Assembly (NCBI RefSeq): GCF_038396755.1
Contig: NZ_CP149822.1
Span: forward strand, 5,486,001-5,550,000
Reading direction: 5' to 3'
Length of the DNA: 64,000 nt
Origin: Chitinophaga pollutisoli
Lineage (GTDB): Bacteria; Bacteroidota; Bacteroidia; Chitinophagales; Chitinophagaceae
Shown: positions 1-9,771 of the stretch, in pieces
How the letters are laid out: the number at the start of each line of letters is the position of its first letter
Numbering within the stretch: position 1 is the stretch's first letter
Translations under genes and position numbers: made by a program
The notes under the pieces: model-generated
What the model saw: only the letters and a program-made list of their open reading frames with translations
Database searches by the model: none
What the model was told of the DNA's origin: nothing

Positions 1-1154
1 TTTCCGGCATTCTTGTTCCAGAAAGGCAATTCCGCCTGGAGGTAAAAGCCCATCGAATCCGCTACGGCAAAGGCTGCTTCCGGCGGGCACCAGGAGTGGA
101 AACGCAAGTGGTTCAAACCGTAGGCTTTAGCGGAATTAAAGACTTTCGCCCAGCCTTTGCGGTCCATCGGTGGATGGCCGGTAAGGGGGAAGATGGCGCA
201 TTCCAGGGTGCCGCGCAGGAACATGCGCTTACCGTTGACCTGCAAATGCGCGTTGTGGTTGGTGATCTCGCGCCATCCGAAACGGAGCTGCCGGCGATCT
301 GCCGAGGCGGGTGTTTTCAGATCGGCCGTAAGTGTGTGCAATACGGGCCTGAACTCGTCCCATTCCGCGAAGCCCTCCGGCACGGGAAGCTCCGCTTCTA
401 CTTTATTTTCCCCTTCCTGCAACTGCAAAGGCAGGCTTTTTTTCAGTTTGCCGGTTTGCAGTAAGAGGGACCCGGCCGAAACGGGCCCCTCGTTTATCAA
501 CGTAATTGTTATACGAAGTATGCGTTTCTTTTTGTCGGGCCAGGTCTGCAGATCCGCGATGCGCGCGGCGGGACGGGCCTGCAGTTCCATCTTGCCCAGG
601 ATGCCGTTCCACATGATCTGCGTGCCGTCGGTATAGGCATGCGCCATGTCGGACGCGCTCATGTCGTACTGCTTGCGGTTGTCGACACGGATCACGATGC
701 GGTGTTTGCCCGGGGTCAGTTTTCCCAGGTCGTAACGGTGCGGCGTGCTCACGAGGTTGCGGGTGCCGAATTCCTTCCCGTCGATCCAGACGTGAGTGGT
801 CCAGAGCACGCGCTCCAGCAGGAGGGAAGCGTGCTTCCCGTTAAAGTTTTGTGGTACGGTGATCTCGCGCGCATACCAGGCTGGCCCCACGTAACGGTGT
901 TTCCGGGTGAGCATGAGCAGCACTTCACGGGTGAGGGAATCCGCAGAGATCGCGGGTTTGCGGCCGATGCCGGCGTCGTCGAGCGTGCCGGGAAGGCGGA
1001 GCGTAGGCTTAAATTGCTGATGTTGCCATCCCTGCTTGATCCCTTCGTCGAGCGAGTCGATGGCGTATTGCCAGTTGCCGGATAGCGGGAGCGACTGCGC
1101 ACCGGCGCCAATGGCGATACAGATAAAAAGTGTTGTGATATATATGCTTCGCAT
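1..1154 (-). CDS. Glycoside hydrolase family 2 enzyme, N-terminal part
   Basis: The gene runs off the left edge, so about 384 residues from the N-terminus are visible. It starts MRSIYITTLFICIAIGAGAQ, a Sec signal peptide. A jelly-roll sugar-binding domain follows (VLWTTHVWIDGKEFG, then HRIVIRVDNR), then an immunoglobulin-like segment, and the start of the TIM barrel at NGKRMFLRG and LNHLRFHSWCPPEAAF. That order is typical of GH2 beta-galactosidases and beta-glucuronidases. The catalytic acids lie outside the window, so the substrate cannot be read. It starts 15 bases after the DUF5107-TPR gene and is the last visible gene of the minus-strand utilisation operon. Periplasmic or surface trimming of an imported oligosaccharide is the likely role. 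The family call is firm and the specificity is open. Confidence 0.85.
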   Translation of the reverse strand, partial: MRSIYITTLFICIAIGAGAQSLPLSGNWQYAIDSLDEGIKQGWQHQQFKPTLRLPGTLDDAGIGRKPAISADSLTREVLLMLTRKHRYVGPAWYAREITVPQNFNGKHASLLLERVLWTTHVWIDGKEFGTRNLVSTPHRYDLGKLTPGKHRIVIRVDNRKQYDMSASDMAHAYTDGTQIMWNGILGKMELQARPAARIADLQTWPDKKKRILRITITLINEGPVSAGSLLLQTGKLKKSLPLQLQEGENKVEAELPVPEGFAEWDEFRPVLHTLTADLKTPASADRRQLRFGWREITNHNAHLQVNGKRMFLRGTLECAIFPLTGHPPMDRKGWAKVFNSAKAYGLNHLRFHSWCPPEAAFAVADSMGFYLQAELPFWNKNAG

Positions 1155-1169
1155 GGTCTTGAATTTGAT

Positions 1170-4100
1170 TTAAGCGGATGCCGTTTTGGTGGCTTCCTGG
1201 ATGAACGACAAGTGCGCACTGGCACCGAAGTGCATATCTTTTTCCAGCACTTCGCGGAAAGCGGCGGTTGCTTTCGCGGCATCCCCGAGGCCAAGATAGC
1301 CCAGTCCTTGCAGAAATACGCAATGCAGGCGGTTCCTTTCCGTGAGGTCGTCTTCGAAAATGAGCAGGTCGGGCAGCGAAACGGCGAAGTACTCGATGCG
1401 CACGGGATCTTGCCCGTGTTCTTTCCCGTATGCGATCAGTTTCCTGAAAATGGCGTCCGACTTGTCTTTCTCCCCGAGCGCCGCCCAGGCGAGGCCCTGG
1501 TAGAAGATCTTTTCGGGCGGGGCATCGTTGTAGTACATGGCGGCTACCGGCTCAGAGGAGCCTTCAGTGGCTTTTTTGAAATATTGCGCGGCTTCGGCAG
1601 GCTGGTTCATCGCTTCGAGGGCTTTGCCCATCCAGTAATGGATGTCGTTTTCGCGGATACCGAACAATTTGCCTTCTCCCAATGAATCCGGCCATTCCTG
1701 CGCCCTTGGCAGTTTTGCGATCGCCGCTTTGGGTTGGTTGGCGGCGAGGTCTTTGCGCGCCAGCGCCGTCAACGCAAACACGTATTGCCCGGATACCTTC
1801 CCTTCGCCGCCTTCCCAGGGGTGGAATTTGCGGTCGACGAGGAGCTGCAATGCCTTTTCGTGTTCGCCGAGGAAGTTAAACAGTGCGGCGCGTTCGAGAT
1901 AGAGGTCGTCGCGCCATTCCACGGCGCTGAGGTGGCGGTTGAGCCGGTCGAGGCGCTCCCGGGCGGGAGACCCCAGCCGTTTATGCAGCTGGTCCAGCTC
2001 CATGAGCACGCGTGCGTCTGTCGTATCCAACGCGAAAGCCTTTTCGAAATGTTGCAGCGCGCCCGTCGCATCGTGGCGCTTGTTGAACAGCGCGATGCCG
2101 AGGTTGCGGTGTACGGTAGGGAATTCCGGGTCGCGGCGGATCGATTCCTGCCACATGCCGATCGCTTCGTCGTATTGCCGTTTATCGTACCAGAGGCAAC
2201 CAAGGTAATATGGCGCTTTGCCGTCGGCCTTGTTGTGTTCGATGGCATACCGGAGGATATTCACATCTTCCATCCGGTTGGGGAAGCACAGGTACGGATC
2301 CGCCGCGGCGGCTTTGCGCAGGAATTGCTGAACCGCCTGCGCGTCGCCCGTTTGCCCATAGCACCACGCAAGGTAGTAGTATTTGAGGGGCGAAGCGTTT
2401 TCCGGCATAAAGCCCAGCCAGGCAATGGCTTCTTCGTACAGGCCGGCGGCCATATTGTCGAGGGCGTGTTCGAGGTAATTGGGTGCATGATCGCGGGCGA
2501 GGCGCAGCAAAGTGCTTTTGGCGATGCCCGCTTCCTTGCCGTTGCCCAGCAGCTCGTGCGCCAGCAATTGCTCGTGGTATAATCCGAGGTTGAAGAGATC
2601 GCGGCGGAGGCCTTCGGAACATTCGGCCAGCGCCTCTTCGTGCCACCCGAGTTTCCGGAGGATGGCGGCTTTCAGGGCGCGGGCTTTATTGTTGCGGCCG
2701 TTGCGGTCGATGGACCAGTCGATCTGTTCCAGCGCCTGCGCGTAAAGCCCGCGGCTGGTGCTGATCTGGGCGAGGGCGAAGTAGCCGCTGTCTTGCCAGG
2801 CGCTGTTCCAGACTGCTTTATGGAAAGCGTCGTAAGCTTCCGGCAAGCGGCCCTGCAGCTGCAGGCAGAGCCCTAGGTTGTAGAGCGCTTCGCCGTCGTA
2901 AGGATTGGGGTTCCGTTGCGTAAGGGTGTCCACGGCTTGGCGGAGGTATTTTTCCGCCCGGGCGAACTGCCCCCTGCGGAGGAACCAGGCGCCGAGGGCG
3001 TTGTTGGCCCGTGCGTCTTTGGGATCGCGGCGGAGCGCTTCCGTATAGTAATCCACAGGGGAATAGGTAGCGTGCCGGTATTGTTCGAGGTGCATGCCGG
3101 TGAGGAAGAGTTGCTCATTGTTTTCCGTATCCGCCGGAGATTTGGCGGCCTGCGCGGGCGCGGGGATTTCGGCGTCTTTAAGGGCGGATGGCTGGTACCG
3201 CAGGCGGATGTTGCCGTCCGTTCCCCGAATGATGGTTTCCACGGCGGATTCCGCAGTGCCCGCGGGCAAAGGGATCCGCTGCCGGTAAATCTGCTCCGGC
3301 GACGCGCTGAACACGTCTTTGTACATCAACTCCCCTTTTACCCGGATCTCCAGCGTTTGCAGGGTTTCCGGACCGGTGGCGAACACTTTCACCTGCAGTT
3401 CGCTGCCTTCCACGGTGCTGTGGAGCAGGAGGTCGCGGGTGGCGTTCTGTACCAGCCCCAGCTCGCGGTAGGGCAGGAAATACTGGGTGAAGGATTTCTC
3501 TTCATAGGGCATGAGCCAGCTGAAATCAGGCTGGTTGTCGGTATAAACGCCGGTCATCAGCTCGATGTACGGACCGTCTTCATCCGTCAGGTTTTTATCC
3601 CAGGCCTTCCCAAAGTCGCTATGCCCCCAGGTCCATTGCTTCTTGCCGGGCGAAATATGATGATCGGCCACATGCAACACGCCTGCCTGTGCGTCATGCT
3701 CATATCCTCCCACAAAATCGTAATCCGACCGGATCGCCATGTACGAAGTGGGAACAGGGATATTTTTATACCGGGAAATGTCCGTCCCGGGCGAGTAGTC
3801 TACTTTGTAATACGTGCCCGTTGCAATGGGGAACGACGACACATCGCGCTTCCCGTGATCGAATACGGCGTGCACGTCCGGCGGGAACACGGACTGGTAG
3901 TGATCGTTCACCTTCACCGCCGGGTTCGCCCACCAGAGGAAGGTCTGCGGGAGCGGGGTGCGGTTGTAAAGCTTTCCTTTGATTTCGAGGTACGCTTTGT
4001 CGGGGTGCAGCGTGAATCCCGCCATCCCTTTCGTCCGGAACATTTTCTCGATCTCATTCACCCAGATGGTCTTGCTGCCGTCTGCATGTTCTTCGGTGGT

Positions 4101-4505
4101 GTAATCCACGGCTTCGTATGTGCTGGGCCGGTGGTGCTGAGGCCAGTTGAATTCGATACCGCCGGAGATCCACGGTCCGCACAGCCCTACCAGTGCCGGT
4201 TTTATCACCTGGTTGTAGTAAATGAAATGCCGGTTGCCGATCTTGTCGAACGCCATCTGTACACGCCCTCCCAGTTCGGGGAGTATCATGATCTTCAGGT
4301 ACCGGTTCTCCAGGAATACCGCTTTCCAGCGCACATCTTCTTTTTCATCAAGAATTTTTTCGATGACGGGATTGGGATAAACCACCCCGCTGGAGCCCTG
4401 GTAAACACGTTTTTCGAAGAACATCGGGTTCTTGTCGGGACGACCGGTCCCGTAGGTCGGGATGACGATGCTTTCTTCCCAGACCTTCACAGCGTTATTG
4501 CTCAT
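1170..4505 (-). CDS. DUF5107 domain and TPR-repeat protein (1111 aa)
   Basis: The first 340 or so residues match the DUF5107 fold found beside carbohydrate genes, with the motifs GGRVQMAFDKIGNR and GGIEFNWPQHHRPS. This part looks like a galactose-mutarotase-type beta-sandwich. From about residue 460 to the end the protein is a long series of TPR helices (for example NALGAWFLRRGQFARAEKYL and YYLGCLWYDKRQYDEAIGMW). I see no signal peptide or transmembrane segment, so it is probably cytoplasmic. It lies between the sugar porter (18 bases) and GH2 (15 bases) in the operon. Its biochemical activity is not established; sugar binding or epimerisation with a TPR scaffold is an inference. The length is normal for this architecture in Bacteroidota. 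Confidence 0.85.
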   Translation of the reverse strand: MSNNAVKVWEESIVIPTYGTGRPDKNPMFFEKRVYQGSSGVVYPNPVIEKILDEKEDVRWKAVFLENRYLKIMILPELGGRVQMAFDKIGNRHFIYYNQVIKPALVGLCGPWISGGIEFNWPQHHRPSTYEAVDYTTEEHADGSKTIWVNEIEKMFRTKGMAGFTLHPDKAYLEIKGKLYNRTPLPQTFLWWANPAVKVNDHYQSVFPPDVHAVFDHGKRDVSSFPIATGTYYKVDYSPGTDISRYKNIPVPTSYMAIRSDYDFVGGYEHDAQAGVLHVADHHISPGKKQWTWGHSDFGKAWDKNLTDEDGPYIELMTGVYTDNQPDFSWLMPYEEKSFTQYFLPYRELGLVQNATRDLLLHSTVEGSELQVKVFATGPETLQTLEIRVKGELMYKDVFSASPEQIYRQRIPLPAGTAESAVETIIRGTDGNIRLRYQPSALKDAEIPAPAQAAKSPADTENNEQLFLTGMHLEQYRHATYSPVDYYTEALRRDPKDARANNALGAWFLRRGQFARAEKYLRQAVDTLTQRNPNPYDGEALYNLGLCLQLQGRLPEAYDAFHKAVWNSAWQDSGYFALAQISTSRGLYAQALEQIDWSIDRNGRNNKARALKAAILRKLGWHEEALAECSEGLRRDLFNLGLYHEQLLAHELLGNGKEAGIAKSTLLRLARDHAPNYLEHALDNMAAGLYEEAIAWLGFMPENASPLKYYYLAWCYGQTGDAQAVQQFLRKAAAADPYLCFPNRMEDVNILRYAIEHNKADGKAPYYLGCLWYDKRQYDEAIGMWQESIRRDPEFPTVHRNLGIALFNKRHDATGALQHFEKAFALDTTDARVLMELDQLHKRLGSPARERLDRLNRHLSAVEWRDDLYLERAALFNFLGEHEKALQLLVDRKFHPWEGGEGKVSGQYVFALTALARKDLAANQPKAAIAKLPRAQEWPDSLGEGKLFGIRENDIHYWMGKALEAMNQPAEAAQYFKKATEGSSEPVAAMYYNDAPPEKIFYQGLAWAALGEKDKSDAIFRKLIAYGKEHGQDPVRIEYFAVSLPDLLIFEDDLTERNRLHCVFLQGLGYLGLGDAAKATAAFREVLEKDMHFGASAHLSFIQEATKTASA

Positions 4506-4523
4506 TGCCTTTCTATGATTTTA

Positions 4524-5867
4524 TTAGTGTCTTGTTAAATGTTGTTCGAGTTGTTCCAGTGTTTTGCCTTTCGTTTCCTTCACCCTGCTGCGCACGAACA
4601 GGAAGCCTAACAGGCAAATGCCCGCGTAGAGGTAGAAAGGCCCGTATGTACCGAGTTTTTCAGCCAGTATGGGGAAGGTGAAAACGAGGATGAAGTAAGC
4701 GCCCCACAACGCCACGATCGCCACGGAGGACGCCAGGCCGCGCACCTTGTTGGGGAAGATCTCGGAGATCAGCACCCAGGTCACCGGCGCCAGGGATGTT
4801 GCGTACAATGCAATGGCCGCGAGCACGAACACCGATACCAGTCCCACCGCCGCCTGGTTCTTCAGGAGCAATGCGAGTACAACGTAAACGATGGATAACC
4901 CCAGCGATCCCACGAGCATGAGCGGTCTTCTGCCCAGCTTGTCCACCTGCCACATGGCCACGAGCGTAAATACGAGGTTGACGATGCCGATGGAGATGGT
5001 CTCGAACAGCTGGCTGTTCAGATCAGCCCCCACCGATGCGAATATGGTGGAAGTGTAATTGAATACGATATTGATGCCGCATAACTGCTGGAACACCGCC
5101 AGTACGATGCCCACAATCACTGCGGGCCTTACGGCTTTGCTGAACACCATCTTCAGCGTGGGGTGGCTTTCGCCAGAGAGCGACGCACGGATATCGCGCA
5201 GGGTGTTGCCGGCGAAATCTCCCGCGCCGATGCGCGACAAGGTACGCATCGCTTCTTCCGTCCGGCCCTGCCCGATCAGCCAGCGGGGGCTTTCGGGCAG
5301 CCGGCTCACGCCCAGCAGGAATATGAACGACGGTACCGCGCCCAGCCCGAACATCCATCGCCAGGCGTCTTCACCCATATCCGCCAGGAAATAATTGACG
5401 AGGTTGGTGACCAGGATGCCGATCACGATGGTGAGCTGGTTGATGGATACGTTTCGCCCGCGCAGGTGCGCCGGCGAAATCTCGGCGATATACAGCGGAC
5501 TAAGGATCGAAGCCATGCCCACGCCGATGCCCGCCGCGAAACGCATGGTGGTGAACACGGTGAAGGTGTTCGAGAACGCCATACCGAGCGACGACAGCGT
5601 AAAAATCAATGCCGCGAGCAGCAATCCGGGTTTACGCCCGAAGCGCTCCGCCAGCGCACCCGCCATGGCGCAACCTGCCATGCACCCCAGCGCGAGGGAA
5701 CCGGTAAGGAAGCCTTCCCACCAGGCGTTCAGCCCGAAAGTGGAACGGAGGAAAGGCAGCGCGCCGGAGATCACGGCGAAGTCGAAGCCGAAGAGATAGC
5801 CTCCCAGCGCGGAAATAAACGATATGCCCAGGATGTAGCGGTGATGGAATGTCGTGGTCTGTTGCAT
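4524..5867 (-). CDS. Sugar porter family MFS transporter
   Basis: This 447-residue protein has 12 predicted membrane segments and the sugar-porter signatures: RFGRKPGLL in the loop after helix 2, PESPRWLIGQGR after helix 6, QQLCGIN in helix 7 and DKLGRRPLML in the loop after helix 8. It is a relative of proton-sugar symporters such as XylE and the GLUT carriers and should take up a monosaccharide across the inner membrane. It sits 3 bases after the SGNH gene and 18 before the DUF5107 gene, so it is translated as part of the same operon and probably imports the final sugar released by GH30 and GH2. The substrate cannot be told from sequence. Confidence 0.92.
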   Translation of the reverse strand: MQQTTTFHHRYILGISFISALGGYLFGFDFAVISGALPFLRSTFGLNAWWEGFLTGSLALGCMAGCAMAGALAERFGRKPGLLLAALIFTLSSLGMAFSNTFTVFTTMRFAAGIGVGMASILSPLYIAEISPAHLRGRNVSINQLTIVIGILVTNLVNYFLADMGEDAWRWMFGLGAVPSFIFLLGVSRLPESPRWLIGQGRTEEAMRTLSRIGAGDFAGNTLRDIRASLSGESHPTLKMVFSKAVRPAVIVGIVLAVFQQLCGINIVFNYTSTIFASVGADLNSQLFETISIGIVNLVFTLVAMWQVDKLGRRPLMLVGSLGLSIVYVVLALLLKNQAAVGLVSVFVLAAIALYATSLAPVTWVLISEIFPNKVRGLASSVAIVALWGAYFILVFTFPILAEKLGTYGPFYLYAGICLLGFLFVRSRVKETKGKTLEQLEQHLTRH

Positions 5868-5870
5868 GTC

Positions 5871-6563
5871 TCAGAGTTGTTGGAACCAGTTCAGTATTTC
5901 TTTAACAATCAGTTTGTGTCCTTGTCCGTTTGGATGGTTGCTTTGCGCCATCAGCGGCTTAACATCGGGTTGCCGGGCAAAGGCGGCGTAACTATCCGCC
6001 AGCGCGGTATGGTATTGCCTGGCCAGCGCACGGATCTGTTCCGCGTGCCGGCTGAGCGGGTTGTCTTTCGCCAGCCAGTCGGTACTGGTGTCAGGCGAGG
6101 GCGTGAGTAAGATGACTTTAATCCCCTGGGCCTGCGCTGCTTTGATCATCGCTTCCCAGGCGGCTTTGGCGCGGGGGAGACCGATGGCGCGGTCGTTCAG
6201 GCCGTAGTCGATAAAGAGCACGTCGGGCCGGTGGGTGAGTACTTCTGTGGCGAAGCGTTTGGCGCCCTGTTCGCTGTTTTCTCCGCCGATGGCGGTCACG
6301 ATCGTGTTGACGACGGCCGTGGGATAGAGGGTTTTCACTGCCTGGAGCACGCCTTGCGGATATGCTTCCAGGGTATGCACGGCCGGCGTAGCGAAATAGC
6401 CTGCGGGTACCGAATGCCCGTGGAACACCAGCTGCACCGCGCGGTTGTCCGGCCATGTTTTCCGTAATTCAGTACGGATGGGAGCGAGATAATTCGTATC
6501 CTGCGCCGCCGCGATCAGCGGCGCCATCAGTAAAACCAATATCAATTTGCCGGTTGTGATCAT
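5871..6563 (-). CDS. SGNH/GDSL-type esterase, secreted
   Basis: The 230-residue protein begins with a Sec signal ending near AAAQ. The nucleophile block is FHGHSVPAGYF, with the serine in an unusual GHS context instead of GDS. A central ENSEQG and FIDYGLND block follows, then the Asp/His pair in SNHPNGQGH near the C-terminus. These are the blocks of the SGNH hydrolases, which include acetyl esterases acting on polysaccharides. Its start ATG overlaps the GH30 stop (ATGA), which suggests coupled translation. Removal of an acyl group from the same glycan is the natural reading of its place in the operon. A rhamnogalacturonan or xylan acetylesterase-like role is possible; substrate unknown. Confidence 0.85.
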   Translation of the reverse strand: MITTGKLILVLLMAPLIAAAQDTNYLAPIRTELRKTWPDNRAVQLVFHGHSVPAGYFATPAVHTLEAYPQGVLQAVKTLYPTAVVNTIVTAIGGENSEQGAKRFATEVLTHRPDVLFIDYGLNDRAIGLPRAKAAWEAMIKAAQAQGIKVILLTPSPDTSTDWLAKDNPLSRHAEQIRALARQYHTALADSYAAFARQPDVKPLMAQSNHPNGQGHKLIVKEILNWFQQL

Positions 6564-8179
6564 TTATATTTTCCGGTTATAGTGACGATAGAACGGGCCG
6601 GCACCACGATGTCTGCCGCATCCGCCCAGGAGCGTTTGCAGTTACGCGTATTGTCGGTCGTATATTGATTCAGCCTTCCATTCACCCAATTCACCCCATC
6701 CAGTTGGATGTGCTTTTCCTGGTTCTGGGGATTGACGATAACCGTCACCAACCCTTTATCCGTTTCCTGGATGTATGTAGAGATCATCAGTTGGGACGCA
6801 GCTTCGAGCGGACTGCCGATCCCTGCCACGGATGTTTCCACCCGCCGCATACCCGGCCGCACAAACCGCGCATACTGCCCGAAGGCCCACAGCTGCTTGG
6901 AATCGAGTACGATGCCGTCGGTTTTGCAGTTGCCCACGTTTATCTGCCCGTTGATGTCGTTGATGTACACCAGCGCATCACTGTAATTGTACGGGCTAAC
7001 CGCGAGCCACCACTGCCAGCTGGTAACGCCCAGCACGGCGAGATCGTGGTGCAGCACTTTCGCTACGTACAATCCATAATCGATGCCCGTATTGCGCGGC
7101 GAACCGTTGTACTGCCCGCAGATATCGCCCAGGATGCCGAACTCCGTTTGCCACAGCTGCAACCCGGCGTCGGTTTGCGCGGCGCGGCCCGCAGCCTGCT
7201 GGCGAACGTTTACAAGCGTATTGTCCGGACAGGTCGTGAAATAACTATGCCCGGAAATAATCTTTGCGATGTTGGGCGTGTTGCCCAGGAAATATGGCGA
7301 AGAAGGAGAGAAGAATTGACGGATCTGGTCGCCGCGCATGTCGTTATTCTTGTCGTACAGGTATTCCAGCGTACCGGATTCACCGACCACGATCTGCGCG
7401 TTCGTGCCCGCCAGTTTTTGGGCTGTGAGTTTCGACAGCTCTGCTACCTGGTCGTTAGTGGCCTGCGTGCCTTCCTGGTTGGCCTGGTTGCCGTTCCCCC
7501 AGTTCCATTGCGGCTCATTAACCGGGCTGAGGTAATCGAACCCGAAATGCTTTGTAACCTCCGCCAGGAAATCCGCATACGCCTGCATCCTCCCCGGCTG
7601 GATATTCATCCCCGGCGTGGTGGTGCCGTTGAAGGCCTTGCCGTTGACGGTTAAATGCACCTGCGGTGACAAGGAGAAGCCCAGCGTGTATTTCACGCCG
7701 CGCTGTTTCGCGGCCCGCAGGAACCATTGCTGCCCGGCGGATTTACTCCAGTCGTAAGTGCCGTCGGCTGCCTGGAAACATTCTTCCCGCCGCCATTCAT
7801 CGGTGATATTGCTGGCTGCTCCCTGCTCCAGGCTGCCCGCGCCGATATTGAAGCGCCAGAGCGAAAGCCCGATGCCTTTCGGCGATCCGTCCTGCGTGGT
7901 ATCCAGGCTGAAGAGGTAATCCGCCGCCTGGTTCTTTTTGGAAACATCCCCCCAGCTGCCGATGTGCTTGGTAGTCCAGCAGTCGGAAGCGCCGAAGGAA
8001 TGGATGACCTGGCGCTTGTCGTTCAGCCGGATGGTGACCGCCACCGGGGCTTTGGTGGCACAGGTGTCTCTCCCGAGGAAGATGCACGGGTTTTGTTGCC
8101 CGCCGCCGTTTTCACCGCCCTTGGAACAGAACGACGACAGGAAGGCGATGCCGAGTATATTGAGAATCTTCATGAACAT
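6560..8179 (-). CDS. GH30 family glycoside hydrolase (endo-beta-1,6-galactanase-like), probable lipoprotein
   Basis: The N-terminus has a short hydrophobic stretch followed by SSFCSKGGENGGG, a probable lipoprotein signal with a surface-style linker. The start is either the ATG at 8179 or the one at 8173. The catalytic domain begins at QVIHSFGASDCWTTK. GKGIGLSLWRFNIGAG-like sequence (PKGIGLSLWRFNIGAGS) follows, then the acid/base glutamate in SPVNEPQWNWG (about residue 219) and the nucleophile in LWQTEFGI (about residue 345). A C-terminal beta domain completes the GH30 layout. The resemblance is closest to endo-beta-1,6-galactanase-type GH30 enzymes, from memory of the family. As the first enzyme after SusCD it probably makes the initial cut in the glycan at the surface. 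Confidence 0.88.
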   Translation of the reverse strand: MFMKILNILGIAFLSSFCSKGGENGGGQQNPCIFLGRDTCATKAPVAVTIRLNDKRQVIHSFGASDCWTTKHIGSWGDVSKKNQAADYLFSLDTTQDGSPKGIGLSLWRFNIGAGSLEQGAASNITDEWRREECFQAADGTYDWSKSAGQQWFLRAAKQRGVKYTLGFSLSPQVHLTVNGKAFNGTTTPGMNIQPGRMQAYADFLAEVTKHFGFDYLSPVNEPQWNWGNGNQANQEGTQATNDQVAELSKLTAQKLAGTNAQIVVGESGTLEYLYDKNNDMRGDQIRQFFSPSSPYFLGNTPNIAKIISGHSYFTTCPDNTLVNVRQQAAGRAAQTDAGLQLWQTEFGILGDICGQYNGSPRNTGIDYGLYVAKVLHHDLAVLGVTSWQWWLAVSPYNYSDALVYINDINGQINVGNCKTDGIVLDSKQLWAFGQYARFVRPGMRRVETSVAGIGSPLEAASQLMISTYIQETDKGLVTVIVNPQNQEKHIQLDGVNWVNGRLNQYTTDNTRNCKRSWADAADIVVPARSIVTITGKYK

Positions 8180-8183
8180 GGTA

Positions 8184-9755
8184 TTAAAAATAACCCGGAT
8201 TTTGTTTCACGGACCCCTCCGACAATAAAATCTGGCTGGCGGGAATAGGCCACAGCGAATGGATATCCGGATCGTAATTGATGCCCTTGTTCTGGGCTTC
8301 GGTGTTGTTCGTGGTTTCGAAGGGATCGGTGCTTGTTTCGGTATTGTATTTCACGAATGTACCGTTCGGTCCGAACAGGCCATTGATCACCGGAACGCCA
8401 TTGGCGTCTTTCCAGCGGCGGATGTCATAGAGCCGGTCGCCTTCATATGCCAGTTCCAGCCGGCGTTCCTTGCGTACGGCATTGATCAGCGCCCAACCGG
8501 TAAGCCCCATATCGGTTTCCAGGTCCACCCGGTCGCGCACGCGCCGGAGCGATGTGAGCGCGGGGCCGGATTTCTGCTGCATGGCGCAGGCCTCGGCATG
8601 CATGAGGAGCACATCCGCGAAGCGGAGGATCTTGTCGTTCAGCGCGGAGCGGCCATTGGAAGGGCGTTGCGACTTCGGCACATAATGCTTCCGGCTGAAG
8701 CGCGCCGATTTGCTGTGCGCCTGCGCGGGGAACGGGCGCCCGTCGAACGATGTCGCGTTGGGATCGCCTGCCACGGGAAGCCCGTGCCGGTTGATCGTCC
8801 ATTGCAGGCGGGTGCTGTCGCCCTCGGATTTATAAGCGTTCTCCAGGTCGCTGGTGATGGAGTAGTATCCCCATCCGGCATCGCCCGGACTGTTCAGCAT
8901 CACCGCGAATTCGTTGTAAGGCAAAGCCGGTACCTGCGACGATCCGTTCATGATCTCGAAGATGGATTCCTGCCCGTTGCGGTAAGTATATTGCCAGAGG
9001 GCGGAAAATTCCGGTTCGAGGTCGTATTCGGCTTCGGTGATGACCGTCTGCGCGTAGGTTTCCGCCTTCGCCCAGTCTTCCATATACAAACTGATTTTCG
9101 CCATGAGCGTCAACGCCGCCCCACGCGAAGCGCGGAAGCGTTCCGCTGCGGGATAGGCGCTCTTTTTCGGCAGGATGCCCGCGCTTTCGTTCAGGTCGTT
9201 GAGGATATGGGCATAGACTTCCTGCACGGTATTGCGGCCGGGATGCTTGTCGGGTGATAATACCTGCAGCACGAGCGGGACCCCGCCCCAGTTGCGCACC
9301 AGGTCGAAGTAGCACCAGGCACGGAGGAATTTCAGCTCGGCGATATATTGGCGCTTGCTGGCGTCTGCGATGGGCGCTTTGCTGATGCCTTCCATCGTGC
9401 TGTTGAACCGGCCGATGCTTTTGTACAGGTTGATCCATTGTGCTTCGTTACGGTCATTCGCGGCATCGATGGTGTAATGCGCGGCGGCGTCGTAGGTGGG
9501 ATGGGGCTGATACGTGTTGCCGATCCAGCCGTTATCGCTGGATGCTTCGCCCGCCAGGTACCGCCAGTTCAGGATCTCCCACCAACTGCTGTAATTGATA
9601 TAGCGGTAAGCCACCTGCGTGGCGCCGTTGCATTGCTCGTCGGTCGTGTAAAACTCATCCGACACGATGGAGGAGCCGTACGGCCCCTGGTCGAGGTCGC
9701 AGCCGGCGGTGGCGGCGAGGATGAGTGCGTATATGAAGTAAGTGATGCGTTTCAT
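8184..9755 (-). CDS. SusD/RagB family nutrient-binding lipoprotein
   Basis: This 523-residue protein has the lipobox AATAGC with Cys19 as the acylation site. It has the SusD TPR-like helices (LKFLRAWCYFDLVRNWGG is a hallmark block) and the C-terminal family block VRKERRLELAYEGDRLYDIRRW. SusD proteins bind glycan at the cell surface and form the lid on the SusC barrel. It follows SusC by 16 bases and precedes the GH30 enzyme by 4, in the order of a classic utilisation locus. The ligand cannot be read from sequence; GH30 and GH2 in the operon point to a beta-galactan. Confidence 0.95.
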   Translation of the reverse strand: MKRITYFIYALILAATAGCDLDQGPYGSSIVSDEFYTTDEQCNGATQVAYRYINYSSWWEILNWRYLAGEASSDNGWIGNTYQPHPTYDAAAHYTIDAANDRNEAQWINLYKSIGRFNSTMEGISKAPIADASKRQYIAELKFLRAWCYFDLVRNWGGVPLVLQVLSPDKHPGRNTVQEVYAHILNDLNESAGILPKKSAYPAAERFRASRGAALTLMAKISLYMEDWAKAETYAQTVITEAEYDLEPEFSALWQYTYRNGQESIFEIMNGSSQVPALPYNEFAVMLNSPGDAGWGYYSITSDLENAYKSEGDSTRLQWTINRHGLPVAGDPNATSFDGRPFPAQAHSKSARFSRKHYVPKSQRPSNGRSALNDKILRFADVLLMHAEACAMQQKSGPALTSLRRVRDRVDLETDMGLTGWALINAVRKERRLELAYEGDRLYDIRRWKDANGVPVINGLFGPNGTFVKYNTETSTDPFETTNNTEAQNKGINYDPDIHSLWPIPASQILLSEGSVKQNPGYF

Positions 9756-9771
9756 GTGTTGCGTTTTGGCT

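Noticed and set aside
2916..4538. A 540-codon open frame antisense to the DUF5107-TPR gene
   Set aside because: It lies wholly opposite a gene with clear domains, has no family motif, and such long shadows are common in GC-rich coding DNA.
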